A stretch of 64,000 nt of DNA from Kitasatospora sp. GAS204B (GTDB taxonomy: Bacteria; Actinomycetota; Actinomycetes; Streptomycetales; Streptomycetaceae), in NCBI RefSeq assembly GCF_029892155.1, contig NZ_JARZAG010000009.1:218064-282063 (forward strand), read 5' to 3'. The notes beneath the pieces are model-generated. The model did no database searches. It was not told the origin of the DNA and saw only the letters and a list, made by a program, of their open reading frames with translations. The position numbers were made by a program, and so were the translations under genes. Below, one piece after another: positions 7,996 to 17,723 of the stretch; the stretch's first letter is position 1; the number at the start of each line of letters is the position of its first letter.

Positions 7996-8613
7996 TCAGG
8001 ACTTCATGCCGCGGAACTTGCGGGCGGGTGGCCCGGCGGACGGCTCACGGGTGGTGCGGTAGCGGGCGATGGTGCCCAGGCCGGGGCCGGTCACCTCGCC
8101 GCCCGTCGAGGACGGGTCGACCCGGCGGGCCAGCAGCATCACCGCCGGCACCACGAACGGCGCCAGCAGCAGGTCGTAGAGGAGCGCGGTCGCCGCCAGC
8201 GAGGGCAGCCCGACATGCCGGGCGGCGGTGTCGCCGACCAGCGCGCCGACCCCCGCGTACAGCAGGGTGGAGACCACCGCGGCACCCGCCACCACCAGCA
8301 GCGGGGTGAACACCGAGCGCTGGCGGCCGGTATCGGCGCCCAGCAGCCCGGCGGCGTAACCGATCAGGCAGAGCACCAGCGCGTACCGGCCGATCGCGTG
8401 GTCGGAGGGCGGTGCCAGGTCGGCCAGCAGCCCGGCGGCGAACCCGGTCAGGCAGCCGCCGGAGGGCCCGAAGACCAGTCCCAGCGCGACCACCATGAGC
8501 AGCAGCAGGTCCGGGGTGGCCCCGGGCAGCTGGAGCCGGCCCAGCACGCTGACCTGGACCACCAGGGCGAGCAGGATCAGCGGGGCGGAGAGCAGGACGC
8601 GCTTGACGACCAT
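7996..8613 (-). CDS. mreD: Rod shape-determining membrane protein MreD
   Basis: This 205-aa protein is almost entirely hydrophobic, with about six membrane segments (for example the TPDLLLLMVVALGLVFGPSG and CLIGYAAGLLGAD regions). MreD bridges the MreBC complex and PBP2/RodA at the membrane. MreD sequences diverge strongly, so position supports the call: it lies 4 nt after mreC and directly before mrdA. The C-terminal tail is basic and cytoplasmic. ATG 8613. Confidence 0.9.
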   Translation of the reverse strand: MVVKRVLLSAPLILLALVVQVSVLGRLQLPGATPDLLLLMVVALGLVFGPSGGCLTGFAAGLLADLAPPSDHAIGRYALVLCLIGYAAGLLGADTGRQRSVFTPLLVVAGAAVVSTLLYAGVGALVGDTAARHVGLPSLAATALLYDLLLAPFVVPAVMLLARRVDPSSTGGEVTGPGLGTIARYRTTREPSAGPPARKFRGMKS

Positions 8614-8617
8614 CGGA

Positions 8618-9595
8618 TCAGTTCCCCGTAGGCGAGGCGGACGGCTGGGCGGGCTGCTGCGGCGCCCCCGAGGGCTGCGCCGCGACGGCCGCGGCCGCGG
8701 GCGGCTGGGCGGGCGCGGGGGTGGGGACCGGGCTCGGGCTGGGCGGCAGCACCGAGTCCCTGGGGTCGGCGCGCGGCGGCACCACGACCACCCCGATCAG
8801 GTCGAGGCTGGTGAACGAGACGAACGGCTGGACCAGCACCGTCTTGGTCAGCTCCCCCGGGGTGGCCTCCACCTGGGTGACCGTACCGACCGGCACGCCG
8901 GGCACGAACGGACGCCCGCTCTGCGAGCCGAAGGTGACCATCCGGTCGCCCGGCTTGACCTGCGCCTTGCCGTTGAGCAGCTGCACCTTCAGCGGCCCCT
9001 GGCCCTGCCCGGTGGCGAAGCCGATCTCGCCGCTGCCCTCCATCCGGGTGCCGGCGGTGAAGCCGGGGTCGGTGGCGAGCAGCACGGTGGCGGTGGTCGG
9101 GGCGACCGTGGTGACCCGGCCGACCAGGCCCGCGCCGTTGATCACGGTCATGTCCCGCTGCAGGCCGTCGTCGCTGCCGGCGTCGATGGTGATGGTCCAG
9201 GAGAAGCCCTGGGCCGCGCCGATGGCGATCACCTGCGCGGCCTTGATGGTGTAACCGCCGGTGCCGGCGGTGCGCAGCAGGTCGTCCAGCTGCTTGGTGC
9301 GTCCGGTGGCGGCGTCGGAGGAGGCGAGCTTCTGACGAAGCTCGGTGTTCTCCGCACCGATCCGGTCCAGCCGCTGCTGCTCGGTGCCGGAGTCGCGGAT
9401 CGCCCGGACGGTACGCGCTATCGGGTCGACGGCCCCCGCGGCGCCCCGCTCGACGGGGCCGAACAGGTCGGCCGCGGTTCTGCGGGCACCGTTCAGCGGG
9501 GAGCTCTCGCCGCCCTTGATGTCCACGGTGATCAGGGCGAAGGCGACGGCCACCAGCAGAATGAGCAGCAGTCGACTCTCTCGTGTGTCCCTCAC
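8618..9595 (-). CDS. mreC: Rod shape-determining protein MreC
   Basis: This 325-aa bitopic protein starts VRDTRESRLLLILLVAVAFA, so it has a short cytoplasmic tail and one membrane anchor. A coiled coil with LDRIGAENTELRQKLA (about residues 70-95) follows, then the beta-rich MreC domain (VINGAGLVGRVTTVAPTTA and similar). The last roughly 50 residues are a Pro/Ala/Gln-rich low-complexity tail. MreC organises PBP2 on the outer membrane face. GTG 9595 is chosen because it gives the conserved MRDTRESRLL start; the frame remains open upstream but that stretch is not MreC-like. Genes mreB, mreC and mreD are contiguous. Confidence 0.93.
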   Translation of the reverse strand: MRDTRESRLLLILLVAVAFALITVDIKGGESSPLNGARRTAADLFGPVERGAAGAVDPIARTVRAIRDSGTEQQRLDRIGAENTELRQKLASSDAATGRTKQLDDLLRTAGTGGYTIKAAQVIAIGAAQGFSWTITIDAGSDDGLQRDMTVINGAGLVGRVTTVAPTTATVLLATDPGFTAGTRMEGSGEIGFATGQGQGPLKVQLLNGKAQVKPGDRMVTFGSQSGRPFVPGVPVGTVTQVEATPGELTKTVLVQPFVSFTSLDLIGVVVVPPRADPRDSVLPPSPSPVPTPAPAQPPAAAAVAAQPSGAPQQPAQPSASPTGN

Positions 9596-9642
9596 GGCGG
9601 CGCGGCTGCCCCTTCTGAACGTGTTCGGCCTTGACGGTGGGT

Positions 9643-10680
9643 CTAACGACGCGGTTGGGCGTCCAGTACCTGCTGCAGTGCCTCGAACTCCTCGACGCAG
9701 CGGCCGGAGCCGAGCGCCACCGAGTCCAGCGGGTTCTCCGCGATGTGGATCGGCATGCCGGTCTCCCGGCGCAGCCGTTCGTCCAGTCCGCGCAGCAGCG
9801 CGCCGCCGCCGGTGAGCACCACGCCACGGTCCATCACATCGCCCGCGAGCTCCGGCGGGCACTGGTCCAGGGTGGTCTTGACGGCGTCGATGATCGAGTT
9901 GACCGGCTCGTCGATCGCCTCGCGGACCTCGGCGGCGGAGATCACCACGGTCTTCGGCAGGCCGCTGACCAGGTCGCGGCCGCGGATCTCGGCGTGCTCG
10001 TCCTTCTCGTTCTCCGAGCCGTAGGCCGAGCCGATGCTCATCTTGATCTGCTCGGCGCTGCGCTCGCCGAGCAGCAGCGAGTACTCCTTCTTGATGTGCT
10101 GGACGATCGCGTTGTCCAGCTCGTCGCCGGCCACCCGGATGGACTGCGCCGTGACGATGCCGCCCAGCGAGATCACCGCGACCTCGGTGGTGCCGCCGCC
10201 GATGTCGACCACCATGTTGCCGGTGGGCTCGTGGACCGGGAGCCCGGCGCCGATCGCGGCGGCCATCGGCTCCTCGATGATGTGCACCTGGCGGGCCCCG
10301 GCCAGGTGGCTGGCCTCCACCACGGCCCGGCGCTCGACGCCGGTGATGCCGCTGGGCACGCAGACCACCACCCGGGGGCGGACCAGGTAGCGGCGGCGGT
10401 GGATCTTCTGGATGAAGTAGCGCAGCATCCGCTGGGTGATCTCGAAGTCGGCGATCACGCCGTCCTTGAGCGGGCGGATGGCGATGATGTTGCCGGGCGT
10501 GCGCCCGATCATCTTCTTCGCCTCGGAGCCGACCGCGAGGATGCCGCCGGTGTTGGTGTTGACCGCCACGACTGACGGCTCGTTCAGGACGATCCCCTTG
10601 CCCCTGACGTACACCAGCGTGTTGGCAGTGCCAAGGTCGATCGCCAGATCACGGCCGATGAACGACAGATTGTTGGCCAT
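9643..10680 (-). CDS. mreB: Actin-like cell-shape protein MreB
   Basis: This 345-aa protein shows the actin-fold nucleotide motifs: phosphate-1 [15 protein letters not shown] near residue 16, phosphate-2 [14 protein letters not shown] near 163, and adenosine-binding [14 protein letters not shown] near 295. MreB filaments organise elongation-phase wall synthesis; in Streptomyces MreB is mainly needed for aerial hyphae and spore walls. It is first gene of the operon with mreC, mreD, mrdA and rodA. ATG 10680 has GGGAAGG about 12 nt upstream. The long upstream gap should hold its promoters. Confidence 0.97.
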   Translation of the reverse strand: MANNLSFIGRDLAIDLGTANTLVYVRGKGIVLNEPSVVAVNTNTGGILAVGSEAKKMIGRTPGNIIAIRPLKDGVIADFEITQRMLRYFIQKIHRRRYLVRPRVVVCVPSGITGVERRAVVEASHLAGARQVHIIEEPMAAAIGAGLPVHEPTGNMVVDIGGGTTEVAVISLGGIVTAQSIRVAGDELDNAIVQHIKKEYSLLLGERSAEQIKMSIGSAYGSENEKDEHAEIRGRDLVSGLPKTVVISAAEVREAIDEPVNSIIDAVKTTLDQCPPELAGDVMDRGVVLTGGGALLRGLDERLRRETGMPIHIAENPLDSVALGSGRCVEEFEALQQVLDAQPRR

Positions 10681-10990
10681 GGAGTGTGGAACGCCTTCCC
10701 GAACTGGATGTCATGGGCAGGGAGTTGAGCCTCGCCTGAGACCCGCACTGCGGCGCGCCGAGAGCGCGGCGGGCCCATCTGGCCCGCAGGGTGCCTCCAT
10801 CGTAGCCACGCCCGGCGAGCTGGTCGGCGGGGTGGGCATGGCGTCCATTCTGCGTGGCAGGACCGCTTCTGCTGGCATTGGACGCCGTGTCGGAGCACTC
10901 AGTTCCATATTTGACGATCAGATTCCCACGGTTGGCTGAGCCGGCGCGATGCCGCTCGGCCAACCGTGGCGATCCTGACGGAGCGTCCGG
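10681..10990. other. mreB leader and ndk downstream region (310 bp, no gene)
   Basis: I see no coding signal here. From 10926 it holds the ndk terminator. Around 10900-10925 there is an AT-richer patch (CATATTTGACGATCAGATTC) that may contain mreB promoter elements on the minus strand. No clear -10/-35 pair could be assigned. The rest is GC-rich leader. Confidence 0.45.
10926..10969 (-). terminator. Terminator of ndk
   Basis: CCACGGTTGGC (10926-10936) pairs perfectly with GCCAACCGTGG (10959-10969). The 22-nt loop contains a partial inner stem (CGGC/GCCG). It lies about 20 bp beyond the ndk stop on the minus strand. Confidence 0.7.
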
Positions 10991-11404
10991 TCAGGCGTGG
11001 TCGGGAAAGAAGATCTTGATCTCGCGCTCGGCCGAGGACTCCGAGTCCGAGGCGTGGATCAGGTTCTCCCGGGTGATCGTGGCGTAGTCGCCGCGGATCG
11101 TGCCGGCCCCCGCCTGCAGCGGGTCGGTGGCGCCGGCGAGCGCGCGGATGCCCGGGATCACGTTCTCGCCCTCGACGATCAGTGCGATCGACGGGCCGGA
11201 GGTCATGAACTCCAGCAGCGGCTCGTAGAACGGGCGGCCGACGTGCTCGGCGTAGTGCTGCTCCAGCGTCGTCCGCTCGAAGGTGCGCAGTTCGACGGCG
11301 GCCAGCTGCCAGCCGGCCTTGCGCTCGATCCGGCTGATGATCTCGCCGACCAGGCCACGGCGGACGGCGTCGGGCTTGAGCAGGACGAGAGTGCGCTGGG
11401 TCAC
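10991..11404 (-). CDS. ndk: Nucleoside diphosphate kinase
   Basis: This 137-aa protein has the usual NDK length. NDK moves the gamma-phosphate from NTPs to NDPs through a phosphohistidine. The active-site His is H117 in NLIHASDSESSAEREI, and K10 in LLKPDAV and the GPSIALIVEG and AGTIRGDY segments are conserved. GTG 11404 gives the family N-terminus (TQRTLVLLKPDA); a longer upstream frame is not conserved. It lies 83 nt downstream of the DUF4233 gene and may share the folC transcript. Confidence 0.97.
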   Translation of the reverse strand: MTQRTLVLLKPDAVRRGLVGEIISRIERKAGWQLAAVELRTFERTTLEQHYAEHVGRPFYEPLLEFMTSGPSIALIVEGENVIPGIRALAGATDPLQAGAGTIRGDYATITRENLIHASDSESSAEREIKIFFPDHA

Positions 11405-11487
11405 GATGCGGCTCCAGTGGTATGGGTGGGACGGTGAGAACGCGGTGCGGGCCACCGCAGCAGAGGTTACCTTGCGTGAACAGCAGG

Positions 11488-11829
11488 TCAGGCAGCCGCT
11501 GTCTGACGTTCCCGTTCCGCTCTGATGACGTCGATCTTGCGGCCGTAGTGCACCGAGCACCACCAGAGCCCGGCGAAGATCACGCCCAGCCCGTACATGG
11601 TCGGCAGCAGCAGCCCGGCGGCGAACAGGCCCAGCTGGAGCGCCCAGCCGACCGCCACCGCGCCAGGCCGGGTGATCACGCCGCAGAGCAGCACGCAGAA
11701 CACCATCACCGCGCCGCTGACACCCCAGATCACCGCGGTCGAGACATCCGTCATCTTCATCGCGACACAGGCCGCGAAGAGCACCACGAAGACCTCGCCG
11801 ATCAGCGTGGACGAGCAGAGCGTACGCAT
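11488..11829 (-). CDS. DUF4233 small membrane protein
   Basis: This 113-aa protein has four hydrophobic segments (roughly residues 8-25, 30-50, 57-75 and 78-95) and a short charged C-terminal tail (IRAERERQ). It matches DUF4233 proteins, which in actinobacteria sit between folC and ndk; function is unknown. ATG 11829 has AGGAAG 5 nt upstream and follows the folC stop by only 2 nt, so it is co-translated with folC. A GTG at 11835 is less likely because the ribosome site would overlap it. Confidence 0.85.
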   Translation of the reverse strand: MRTLCSSTLIGEVFVVLFAACVAMKMTDVSTAVIWGVSGAVMVFCVLLCGVITRPGAVAVGWALQLGLFAAGLLLPTMYGLGVIFAGLWWCSVHYGRKIDVIRAERERQTAAA

Positions 11830-11831
11830 CG

Positions 11832-13235
11832 TCACTTCCTTCCGAGCAGCAGACGGGCTTCGCCCACGGTGATCACCGAGCCGGTGATCAGCACCCCGGC
11901 GCCGGCCAGGTCGCCCTCCGCCTCGGCGAGGGTGACGGCGGCCTCGATCGCATCGTCCAGCCGGGGCTCGACCTGCACCCGGTCATCGCCGAAGATCTCG
12001 ACGGCCTGGGCGGCCAGGAGGTCCGCCGACATCGCCCGATGAGTGGAGTTCTGGGTGATCACCACCTCGTCCAGGATCGGCTCGAAGGCCTCCAGCAGGC
12101 CGCTCACATCCTTGTCACCGCTGGTGGCGATCACCCCGACCAACCTGGTGAACGCGAAGGCCTCGCCGACGGCGGCGGCCGTGACCTGGGCGCCGGCCGG
12201 GTTGTGCGCGGCGTCCAGCACGATGGTGGGGCTGCGCCGGACCACCTCCAGACGACCGGGCGAGCTGACCCCGGTGAAGGCCTGGCGCACCTTGTCGACG
12301 TCCAGCTGCCCCTCGCGGGCCGCGCCGATGCCGAAGAAGGCCTCCACCGCGGCCAGCGCCATCGAGGCGTTGTGCGCCTGGTGCTCGCCGTGCAGCGGAA
12401 TGAAGATGTCCGAGTACTCGCCGCCGCCGAGCCCGCGCAGCGTGATCAGCTGCCCGCCGACCGCGATCTCCCGGCTCAGCACGCCGAACTCCAGGCCCTC
12501 GCGGGCCACCGTGGCGTCGACCTCGACGGCGCGCGCCAGGATCACCTGGGCCGCGTCGAGCGGCTGCTGGGAGACCACCGCGAGCGCGCCGGGCTTGACG
12601 ATGCCGGCCTTCTCGGTGGCGATCTCGCCGGTGGTGCTGCCCAGCTTGTCGGTGTGGTCGAGCGAGATCGGGGTGATCACGGCCACCGCCGCGTCGATCA
12701 CGTTGGTGGCGTCCCAGCTGCCGCCCATGCCGACCTCGACCACCGCGACGTCCACCGGAGCGTCCGCGAAAGCCGCGTACGCCATGCCGGTGAGCACCTC
12801 GAAGAAGGAGAGCGGGATCGGCTGCGCCGCGTCGACCATCCGCACGTACGGCTCGATGTCCTGGTAGGTCTCGACGAACTTGTCGACGCTGATCGGCTGC
12901 CCGTCCAGGCTGATCCGCTCGGTCACCGACTCCACGTGCGGGCTGGTGTACCGGCCGGTGCGCAGTTCGAAGGAGTTCAGCAACTGCTCGACCATCCGGG
13001 CCGTGGACGTCTTGCCGTTGGTGCCGGTGATGTGGATCGAGGGGTAGGCGCGCTGCGGCTCGCCCAGGATGTCCATCAGCGCGGTGATCCGGTCGAGCGA
13101 GGGCTCCAGCTTGTTCTCCGGCCAGCGCTCGGCCAGCTCGGCCTCGACCGCGGCGAGGCCGTCCAGCCGCTCGACGTCGTCGTCCGCACTACTGGGACGG
13201 GTGGTGTACGGGTTCGACCCGGCGCTGCTGCTCAC
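11832..13235 (-). CDS. folC: Folylpolyglutamate synthase / dihydrofolate synthase
   Basis: This 467-aa ATP-dependent Mur-ligase-family enzyme joins glutamate to dihydropteroate and/or folates. The P-loop is GTNGKTS (residues 71-77, after PSIHIT), the Mur-ligase SLDHTDKLG segment is present, and the C-terminal domain has LDAAHNPAGAQVTA. GTG 13235 starts a protein of normal length with an extra ~20-residue polar N-terminus. It is followed at 2 nt by DUF4233 and then ndk, linking folate and nucleotide supply. Confidence 0.95.
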   Translation of the reverse strand: MSSSAGSNPYTTRPSSADDDVERLDGLAAVEAELAERWPENKLEPSLDRITALMDILGEPQRAYPSIHITGTNGKTSTARMVEQLLNSFELRTGRYTSPHVESVTERISLDGQPISVDKFVETYQDIEPYVRMVDAAQPIPLSFFEVLTGMAYAAFADAPVDVAVVEVGMGGSWDATNVIDAAVAVITPISLDHTDKLGSTTGEIATEKAGIVKPGALAVVSQQPLDAAQVILARAVEVDATVAREGLEFGVLSREIAVGGQLITLRGLGGGEYSDIFIPLHGEHQAHNASMALAAVEAFFGIGAAREGQLDVDKVRQAFTGVSSPGRLEVVRRSPTIVLDAAHNPAGAQVTAAAVGEAFAFTRLVGVIATSGDKDVSGLLEAFEPILDEVVITQNSTHRAMSADLLAAQAVEIFGDDRVQVEPRLDDAIEAAVTLAEAEGDLAGAGVLITGSVITVGEARLLLGRK

Positions 13236-13316
13236 CCGCCCAGTCTACGAGCGCTGCCGCCCGCTTCCCGCCGCAGGGGCCGCGAGCGGGGTGCGGCGCG
13301 AAGCGGGCGGCAGCGC

Positions 13317-13823
13317 TCAGGCTCCGACCGGTACCGGACTCTGCCGCAGCCGCAGTTCGGCGAGCACCTCGTCGACCTCGTCCTCGGCGAGCAGCGGCAG
13401 CATCATCGCCACGGCCTGGAGCAGCCCGCCGAGCAGGAAGGTGGTGTCCGGGGTGGCTGCCACCAGCTGCCGCACGGCGGCCACCCGACCGCCGCGGACC
13501 GCGTCGATCAGCTGGGCGGCGTCCGCCGACTCCTCGTCGACCAGCACCCCGATCTCGTCCTGCGGCGCCCGGCGGGCCAGCGCTCGCAGCACCTTGTCAC
13601 CGACCTCGGGGGCGTAGGCCTTGCGCACCGCCTCCGCCGCGATCCAGGCGAGCAGGGTGACCACCTCGCGCTCCGCCTGATCCGCCAACAGCCGGTCCAG
13701 GGCCGCGTCGAAGGCGACCTGATTGCCGTGCCGGAACGCCAACAACAGCGTCGCGGCTCGCCCCTTCGCCTCCTCGACCCGCTGCGCAGGAAGTTCGCCG
13801 GCCAACTTGTGAGCTGCCACCAT
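13317..13823 (-). CDS. Conserved hypothetical soluble protein
   Basis: I do not recognise a family for this 168-aa protein. It is largely alpha-helical and Ala/Leu-rich, with an acidic C-terminal third (LLAEDEVDEVLAELRLRQ) and no membrane segment or metal-binding motif. ATG 13823 (MVAAHKLAGELPAQRVEEAK) has GGGAAGG about 9 nt upstream; the frame is open further upstream without support. It lies between valS and folC on the same strand, 81 nt upstream of folC. High GC at third positions supports a real gene. Confidence 0.65.
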   Translation of the reverse strand: MVAAHKLAGELPAQRVEEAKGRAATLLLAFRHGNQVAFDAALDRLLADQAEREVVTLLAWIAAEAVRKAYAPEVGDKVLRALARRAPQDEIGVLVDEESADAAQLIDAVRGGRVAAVRQLVAATPDTTFLLGGLLQAVAMMLPLLAEDEVDEVLAELRLRQSPVPVGA

Positions 13824-13991
13824 GCCCTGCCTTCCCTTTCCCGAGTGCCCGTACCCGGAACTGCGGAACACGCTATACGGCACGCCTTCGCAGGTCACCG
13901 GACCTGGCCGCAAGAACTGGCGAAAGAACGAAAAAACCCGGTCATGGATTAAAGCAATCGGTAATTCCTCGCCCGGATTCCGAAGCGAAAA

Positions 13992-14030
13992 GCCACTGGC
14001 CGCACCCCGGATCGGGGTGCGGCCAGTGGC
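13992..14030 (-). terminator. Strong terminator of valS
   Basis: Arms 13992-14009 and 14013-14030 form a perfect 18-bp stem (starts GCCACTGGCCGCACCCCG) around a GAT loop. On the minus strand it is followed by TTTTCG. It lies 46 nt after the valS stop. Confidence 0.9.
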
Positions 14031-14075
14031 GTTTCGAGCCGTCGGCGGCGCCTGGGCTCAGTGGTGCCGAGCTGG

Positions 14076-16715
14076 TCAGCCCTGCGGCAGTGCCGCCAAC
14101 TGCGCGGTGATCCTGGCGATGTCGGCCCCGGCCGCCTCCTGGCGGGCCCGGATCTTCACCACCACGTCGTCCGGCGCCTTGGCCAGGAAGCCCTCGTTGC
14201 CGAGCTTGGCGGCGGTCTGCGCCTTCTCCTTCTCGGCCGCGGCGAGGTCCTTGGTCAGACGCTTGCGCTCGGCGGCCACGTCGATGGTGCCGGACAGGTC
14301 CAGCGCCACCGTGGCGCCCGCCACCGGCAGGGAGGCGGTGGGCGTGAAGCCCTCCTCCGGCAGGGTCAGGCGCAGCAGCGAGCGGATCGCGTCCTCGTGC
14401 ACGGCCAGCACGGTGCCGGTCAGCTCCAGCGAGGCCGGGACCTTCTGACTGTCCCTCAGGCCCTGGTCGTTGCGGAACCGGCGGACCTCGGTGACCACCT
14501 GCCGCAGGGTGGCGATCTCCGCCTCGGCCGCGGCATCGCGGAAGCCGCTGTCCTCGGGCCACTCGGCGATCACCACCGACTCGCCGCCGGTCAGCGTGGT
14601 CCACAGCGCCTCGGTGACGAACGGGACGATCGGGTGCAGCAACCGCAGCGTCACTTCCAGCACCTCGCCGAGCACCCGGCGCGCGGCGTCGGCCTGCGGG
14701 CCGCCCTTGGCCAGGGTGGTCTTGGAGAGCTCGACGTACCAGTCGAAGACCTCGTCCCAGGCGAAGTGGAAGAGCGCGTCGGAGACCTTGGCGAACTGGT
14801 AGTCGTCGTAGAGGGCGTCCGCCTGGGCGACGGTCTCGTTCAGCCGGGACAGGATCCAGCGGTCGGCCGCGGTCATCGCCTCGGGCGCCGGCAGCGGGCC
14901 CTCGACGGTGGCGCCGTTCATCAGCGCGAACCGGGTGGCGTTCCAGATCTTGTTGCAGAAGTTGCGCGAGCCCTTGACCCACTCCTCGCCGATCGGCACG
15001 TCGGCGCCGGGGTTGGCGCCGCTGGCCAGGGTGAAGCGGACGGCGTCGGCACCGTAGGCGTCCATCCAGTCCAGCGGGTCCACCGCGTTCGGGTTGGACT
15101 TGGACATCTTCTTGCCGAACTGGTCGCGGACCAGGCCGGTCAGCGCCACGGTGTGGAACGGCGCCTGGCCGTCCATCGCGTAGAGGCTGAACATCATCAT
15201 CCGGGCGACCCAGAAGAAGATGATGTCGTGGCCGGTGAGCAGCACGTCGGTGGCGTAGAACTTCTCCAGGTCCGCGGTCCGCTCGGGCCAGCCCAGGGTG
15301 GAGAAGGGCCACAGGCCGCTGGAGAACCAGGTGTCCAGCACGTCGTTGTCCTGGGTCCAGCCCTCGCCGGTCGGCGGCTGCTCGTCCGGTCCGACGCAGA
15401 CCACCTCGCCGTCGGGGCCGTACCAGACCGGGATCCGGTGGCCCCACCAGAGCTGCCGCGAGATGCACCAGTCGTGCATGTTGTCGACCCAGGCGAAGTA
15501 GCGGCCTTCCATCTCCTTGGGGTGGATCTGGGTGCGGCCGTCGCGCACGGCGTCACCGGCCGCCTTGGCCAGCGGCTCGACCTTGACCCACCACTGCAGC
15601 GACAGGCGCGGCTCGACGATGGTGTGGCAGCGCGAGCAGTGGCCCACCGCGTGCATGTACGGGCGCTTCTCCGCGACGATCCGCCCCTGCTCGCGCAGTT
15701 CGCCGACCACGGCCGAGCGGGCCTCCAGCCGGTCCAGGCCGAGGAAGGGGCCGTGCACGGTGATCGCGCCGTGCTCGTCCATCACGGTCAGGCTGGGCAG
15801 GTCGTGCCGCTGGCCGATGGCGAAGTCGTTGGGGTCGTGCGCCGGGGTCACCTTGACGGCGCCGGTGCCGAACTCCGGGTCCACGTGCTCGTCGGCGACC
15901 ACCGGGATCCGGCGGTCGGTGAGCGGCAGCGCGATGGTGCGGCCGATCAGGTGCCGGTAGCGCTCGTCGTCCGGGTGCACCGCGACGGCGGTGTCGCCCA
16001 GCATCGTCTCGGCGCGGGTGGTGGCCACCACGATCGAGTCGTCCCCGTCGCCGTAGCGGATCGAGACCAGCTCACCCGGGCTGTCCTCGTGCTCCACCTC
16101 GATGTCGGAGAGCGCGGTCAGGCAGCGCGGGCACCAGTTGATGATGCGCTCGGCGCGGTAGATCAGGCCGTCGTCGAAGAGCTTCTTGAAGATGGTCTGG
16201 ACGGCGCGGGAGAGGCCCTCGTCCATGGTGAAGCGCTCGCGCGACCAGTCCACGCCGTCGCCCAGGCGCCGCATCTGACCCAGGATCTGGCCGCCGTAGT
16301 TCTCCTTCCACTCCCAGACCTTCTCGACGAAGGCCTCCCGGCCCAGGTCGTGGCGGGACTGGCCGGAGGCGGCCAGCTGCTGCTCGACCCGGTTCTGGGT
16401 GGCGATGCCGGCGTGGTCCATGCCGGGCAGCCAGAGCGCCTCGTAACCCTGCATCCGCTTACGGCGGGTCAGGGCGTCCATCAGGGTGTGCTGGAAGGCG
16501 TGGCCCAGGTGCAGGGCGCCGGTCACGTTCGGGGGCGGGATCACGATGGTGTACGGCGGCTTGTCGCTCTTGGCGTCCGCCGTGAAGTAACCGCGCGCTA
16601 CCCAGCGCTCGTACAGCTCGCCCTCTACCTCGCCGGGAGTGTAGGTGGTCGGGAGGGCTGCTGCATTGTCCGCGGACGCGTGGTCGGCGGGGCGCTGGTT
16701 CGTCTTGTCGGTCAC
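14076..16715 (-). CDS. valS: Valyl-tRNA synthetase
   Basis: This 879-aa class Ia synthetase charges tRNA-Val. The HIGH motif is HLGH (residues 69-72, after NVTGAL), KMSKS is in [16 protein letters not shown], and the CP1 editing domain has [18 protein letters not shown]. It also has the [14 protein letters not shown] segment. The C-terminal ~70 residues form the Val-arm coiled coil ([17 protein letters not shown]). GTG 16715 (VTDKTNQRP) is preferred; the frame extends to 16841 but overlaps the divergent promoter region. Only about 150 bp separate it from the divergent gene at 16867, too short for a T-box leader. Confidence 0.97.
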   Translation of the reverse strand: MTDKTNQRPADHASADNAAALPTTYTPGEVEGELYERWVARGYFTADAKSDKPPYTIVIPPPNVTGALHLGHAFQHTLMDALTRRKRMQGYEALWLPGMDHAGIATQNRVEQQLAASGQSRHDLGREAFVEKVWEWKENYGGQILGQMRRLGDGVDWSRERFTMDEGLSRAVQTIFKKLFDDGLIYRAERIINWCPRCLTALSDIEVEHEDSPGELVSIRYGDGDDSIVVATTRAETMLGDTAVAVHPDDERYRHLIGRTIALPLTDRRIPVVADEHVDPEFGTGAVKVTPAHDPNDFAIGQRHDLPSLTVMDEHGAITVHGPFLGLDRLEARSAVVGELREQGRIVAEKRPYMHAVGHCSRCHTIVEPRLSLQWWVKVEPLAKAAGDAVRDGRTQIHPKEMEGRYFAWVDNMHDWCISRQLWWGHRIPVWYGPDGEVVCVGPDEQPPTGEGWTQDNDVLDTWFSSGLWPFSTLGWPERTADLEKFYATDVLLTGHDIIFFWVARMMMFSLYAMDGQAPFHTVALTGLVRDQFGKKMSKSNPNAVDPLDWMDAYGADAVRFTLASGANPGADVPIGEEWVKGSRNFCNKIWNATRFALMNGATVEGPLPAPEAMTAADRWILSRLNETVAQADALYDDYQFAKVSDALFHFAWDEVFDWYVELSKTTLAKGGPQADAARRVLGEVLEVTLRLLHPIVPFVTEALWTTLTGGESVVIAEWPEDSGFRDAAAEAEIATLRQVVTEVRRFRNDQGLRDSQKVPASLELTGTVLAVHEDAIRSLLRLTLPEEGFTPTASLPVAGATVALDLSGTIDVAAERKRLTKDLAAAEKEKAQTAAKLGNEGFLAKAPDDVVVKIRARQEAAGADIARITAQLAALPQG

Positions 16716-16866
16716 GACGCACAGTTTACGGAACCAGAGGTCGTGCCTTGCGCGTGCGCGGCGTACGGTAGCGTGCCCGATGCTCGGACGGGTGGCCGAC
16801 CGGGCCCGGCCGGGCCGGAGGAGCACGGGCGAGGGCCGCACGGACGCGGCGGGGGAGCGCAGGGGA

Positions 16867-17688
16867 ATGTACGGCCAGGGTCAGCCGCAGTATCCGCCGC
16901 CGCAGGGCCAACCACCGTACGGCCAGCCGCCGCAGTACGGCTATCCGCAGCAACCGCCGCAGTACGGACAGCAGCCCTATCCCCCTCAGCCGCAGGCCGG
17001 TTGGGGCCAACCCCCGATGCAGCCGATGCAGCCGCAGCCGGTCTGGGGCCAGCCCGGGCCCGCACCGCGCAAGGGCAAGGGCTGCCTCGTGGTCGGCCTG
17101 CTGGTCGGCGTGCTGGTGCTGGGCGGTGGCGGCTTCGCGGTCTTCAAGCTGACCGGCGGCGCGGCCGCCAAGGCCGGCAGCTACAAGCTCACCACCCCGC
17201 AGATGCTGGCCCTGGGGGCCGACAACGGCTGGGCCCTGAAGGATTCCAAGACCGCCCCGGTGGACCCGGCCAAGGCCACCGACACCGGCACCGACATCAC
17301 CTCGCTGCAGGCCGACTACACCAACGACGCCGACCGGAACAACGCGATCGCCTTCGCCGGCTACTACGGCAAGCTCAAGAATCCCGCCAAGGCGATGTCC
17401 GACTACGCGACTCAGGTCACCGCCGGCGGCGCCACCTGGACCACCCCGCTGACCAGCTACTCCGGCGGCAGCAACAAGGACGGCGCCACGCTCAAGTGCG
17501 GGGTCCTCGACTTCAAGGTGGCCGGCGCGCCGGACCCCGGCGGGCAGACCGTCTGCGTCTGGTCCAGCAGTTCGACCTTCGGCAGCGCCAGCTACTTCAA
17601 GGCCGGTTCCCAGACCCTGAGCATCACCCCGGCCCAGGCCGCCAAGACGACCGAGCAGCTCCACGACGCCATGGTGGTCGCGAACTAG
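16867..17688 (+). CDS. Pro/Gln-rich membrane-anchored protein (first of a tandem pair)
   Basis: The first ~65 residues of this 273-aa protein are Pro, Gln, Tyr and Gly in short repeats ([21 protein letters not shown]). A basic stretch (PRKGKG) and one membrane segment at about residues 73-93 follow, then a ~180-residue exported domain. This suggests an N-in/C-out bitopic protein. The exported domain has two cysteines (KCGVLDF and TVCVWSS) that could form a disulfide. Function unknown. ATG 16867 has AGGGG just upstream. The next gene (17724) has the same architecture and similar C-terminal signatures, so they look like a local duplication. Confidence 0.8.
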   Translation: MYGQGQPQYPPPQGQPPYGQPPQYGYPQQPPQYGQQPYPPQPQAGWGQPPMQPMQPQPVWGQPGPAPRKGKGCLVVGLLVGVLVLGGGGFAVFKLTGGAAAKAGSYKLTTPQMLALGADNGWALKDSKTAPVDPAKATDTGTDITSLQADYTNDADRNNAIAFAGYYGKLKNPAKAMSDYATQVTAGGATWTTPLTSYSGGSNKDGATLKCGVLDFKVAGAPDPGGQTVCVWSSSSTFGSASYFKAGSQTLSITPAQAAKTTEQLHDAMVVAN

Positions 17689-17723
17689 TGGTCGCGAACT
17701 GACCGTTCCGGAAAGGAACGCCG

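Noticed and set aside
16716..16866. T-box or other riboswitch upstream of valS
   Set aside because: The gap is only about 150 bp, is shared with a divergent gene, and contains no T-box sequence.
14061..17702. 1213-codon open frame on the plus strand
   Set aside because: It mirrors valS and then runs out of frame through the 16867 gene; no domain is recognisable.
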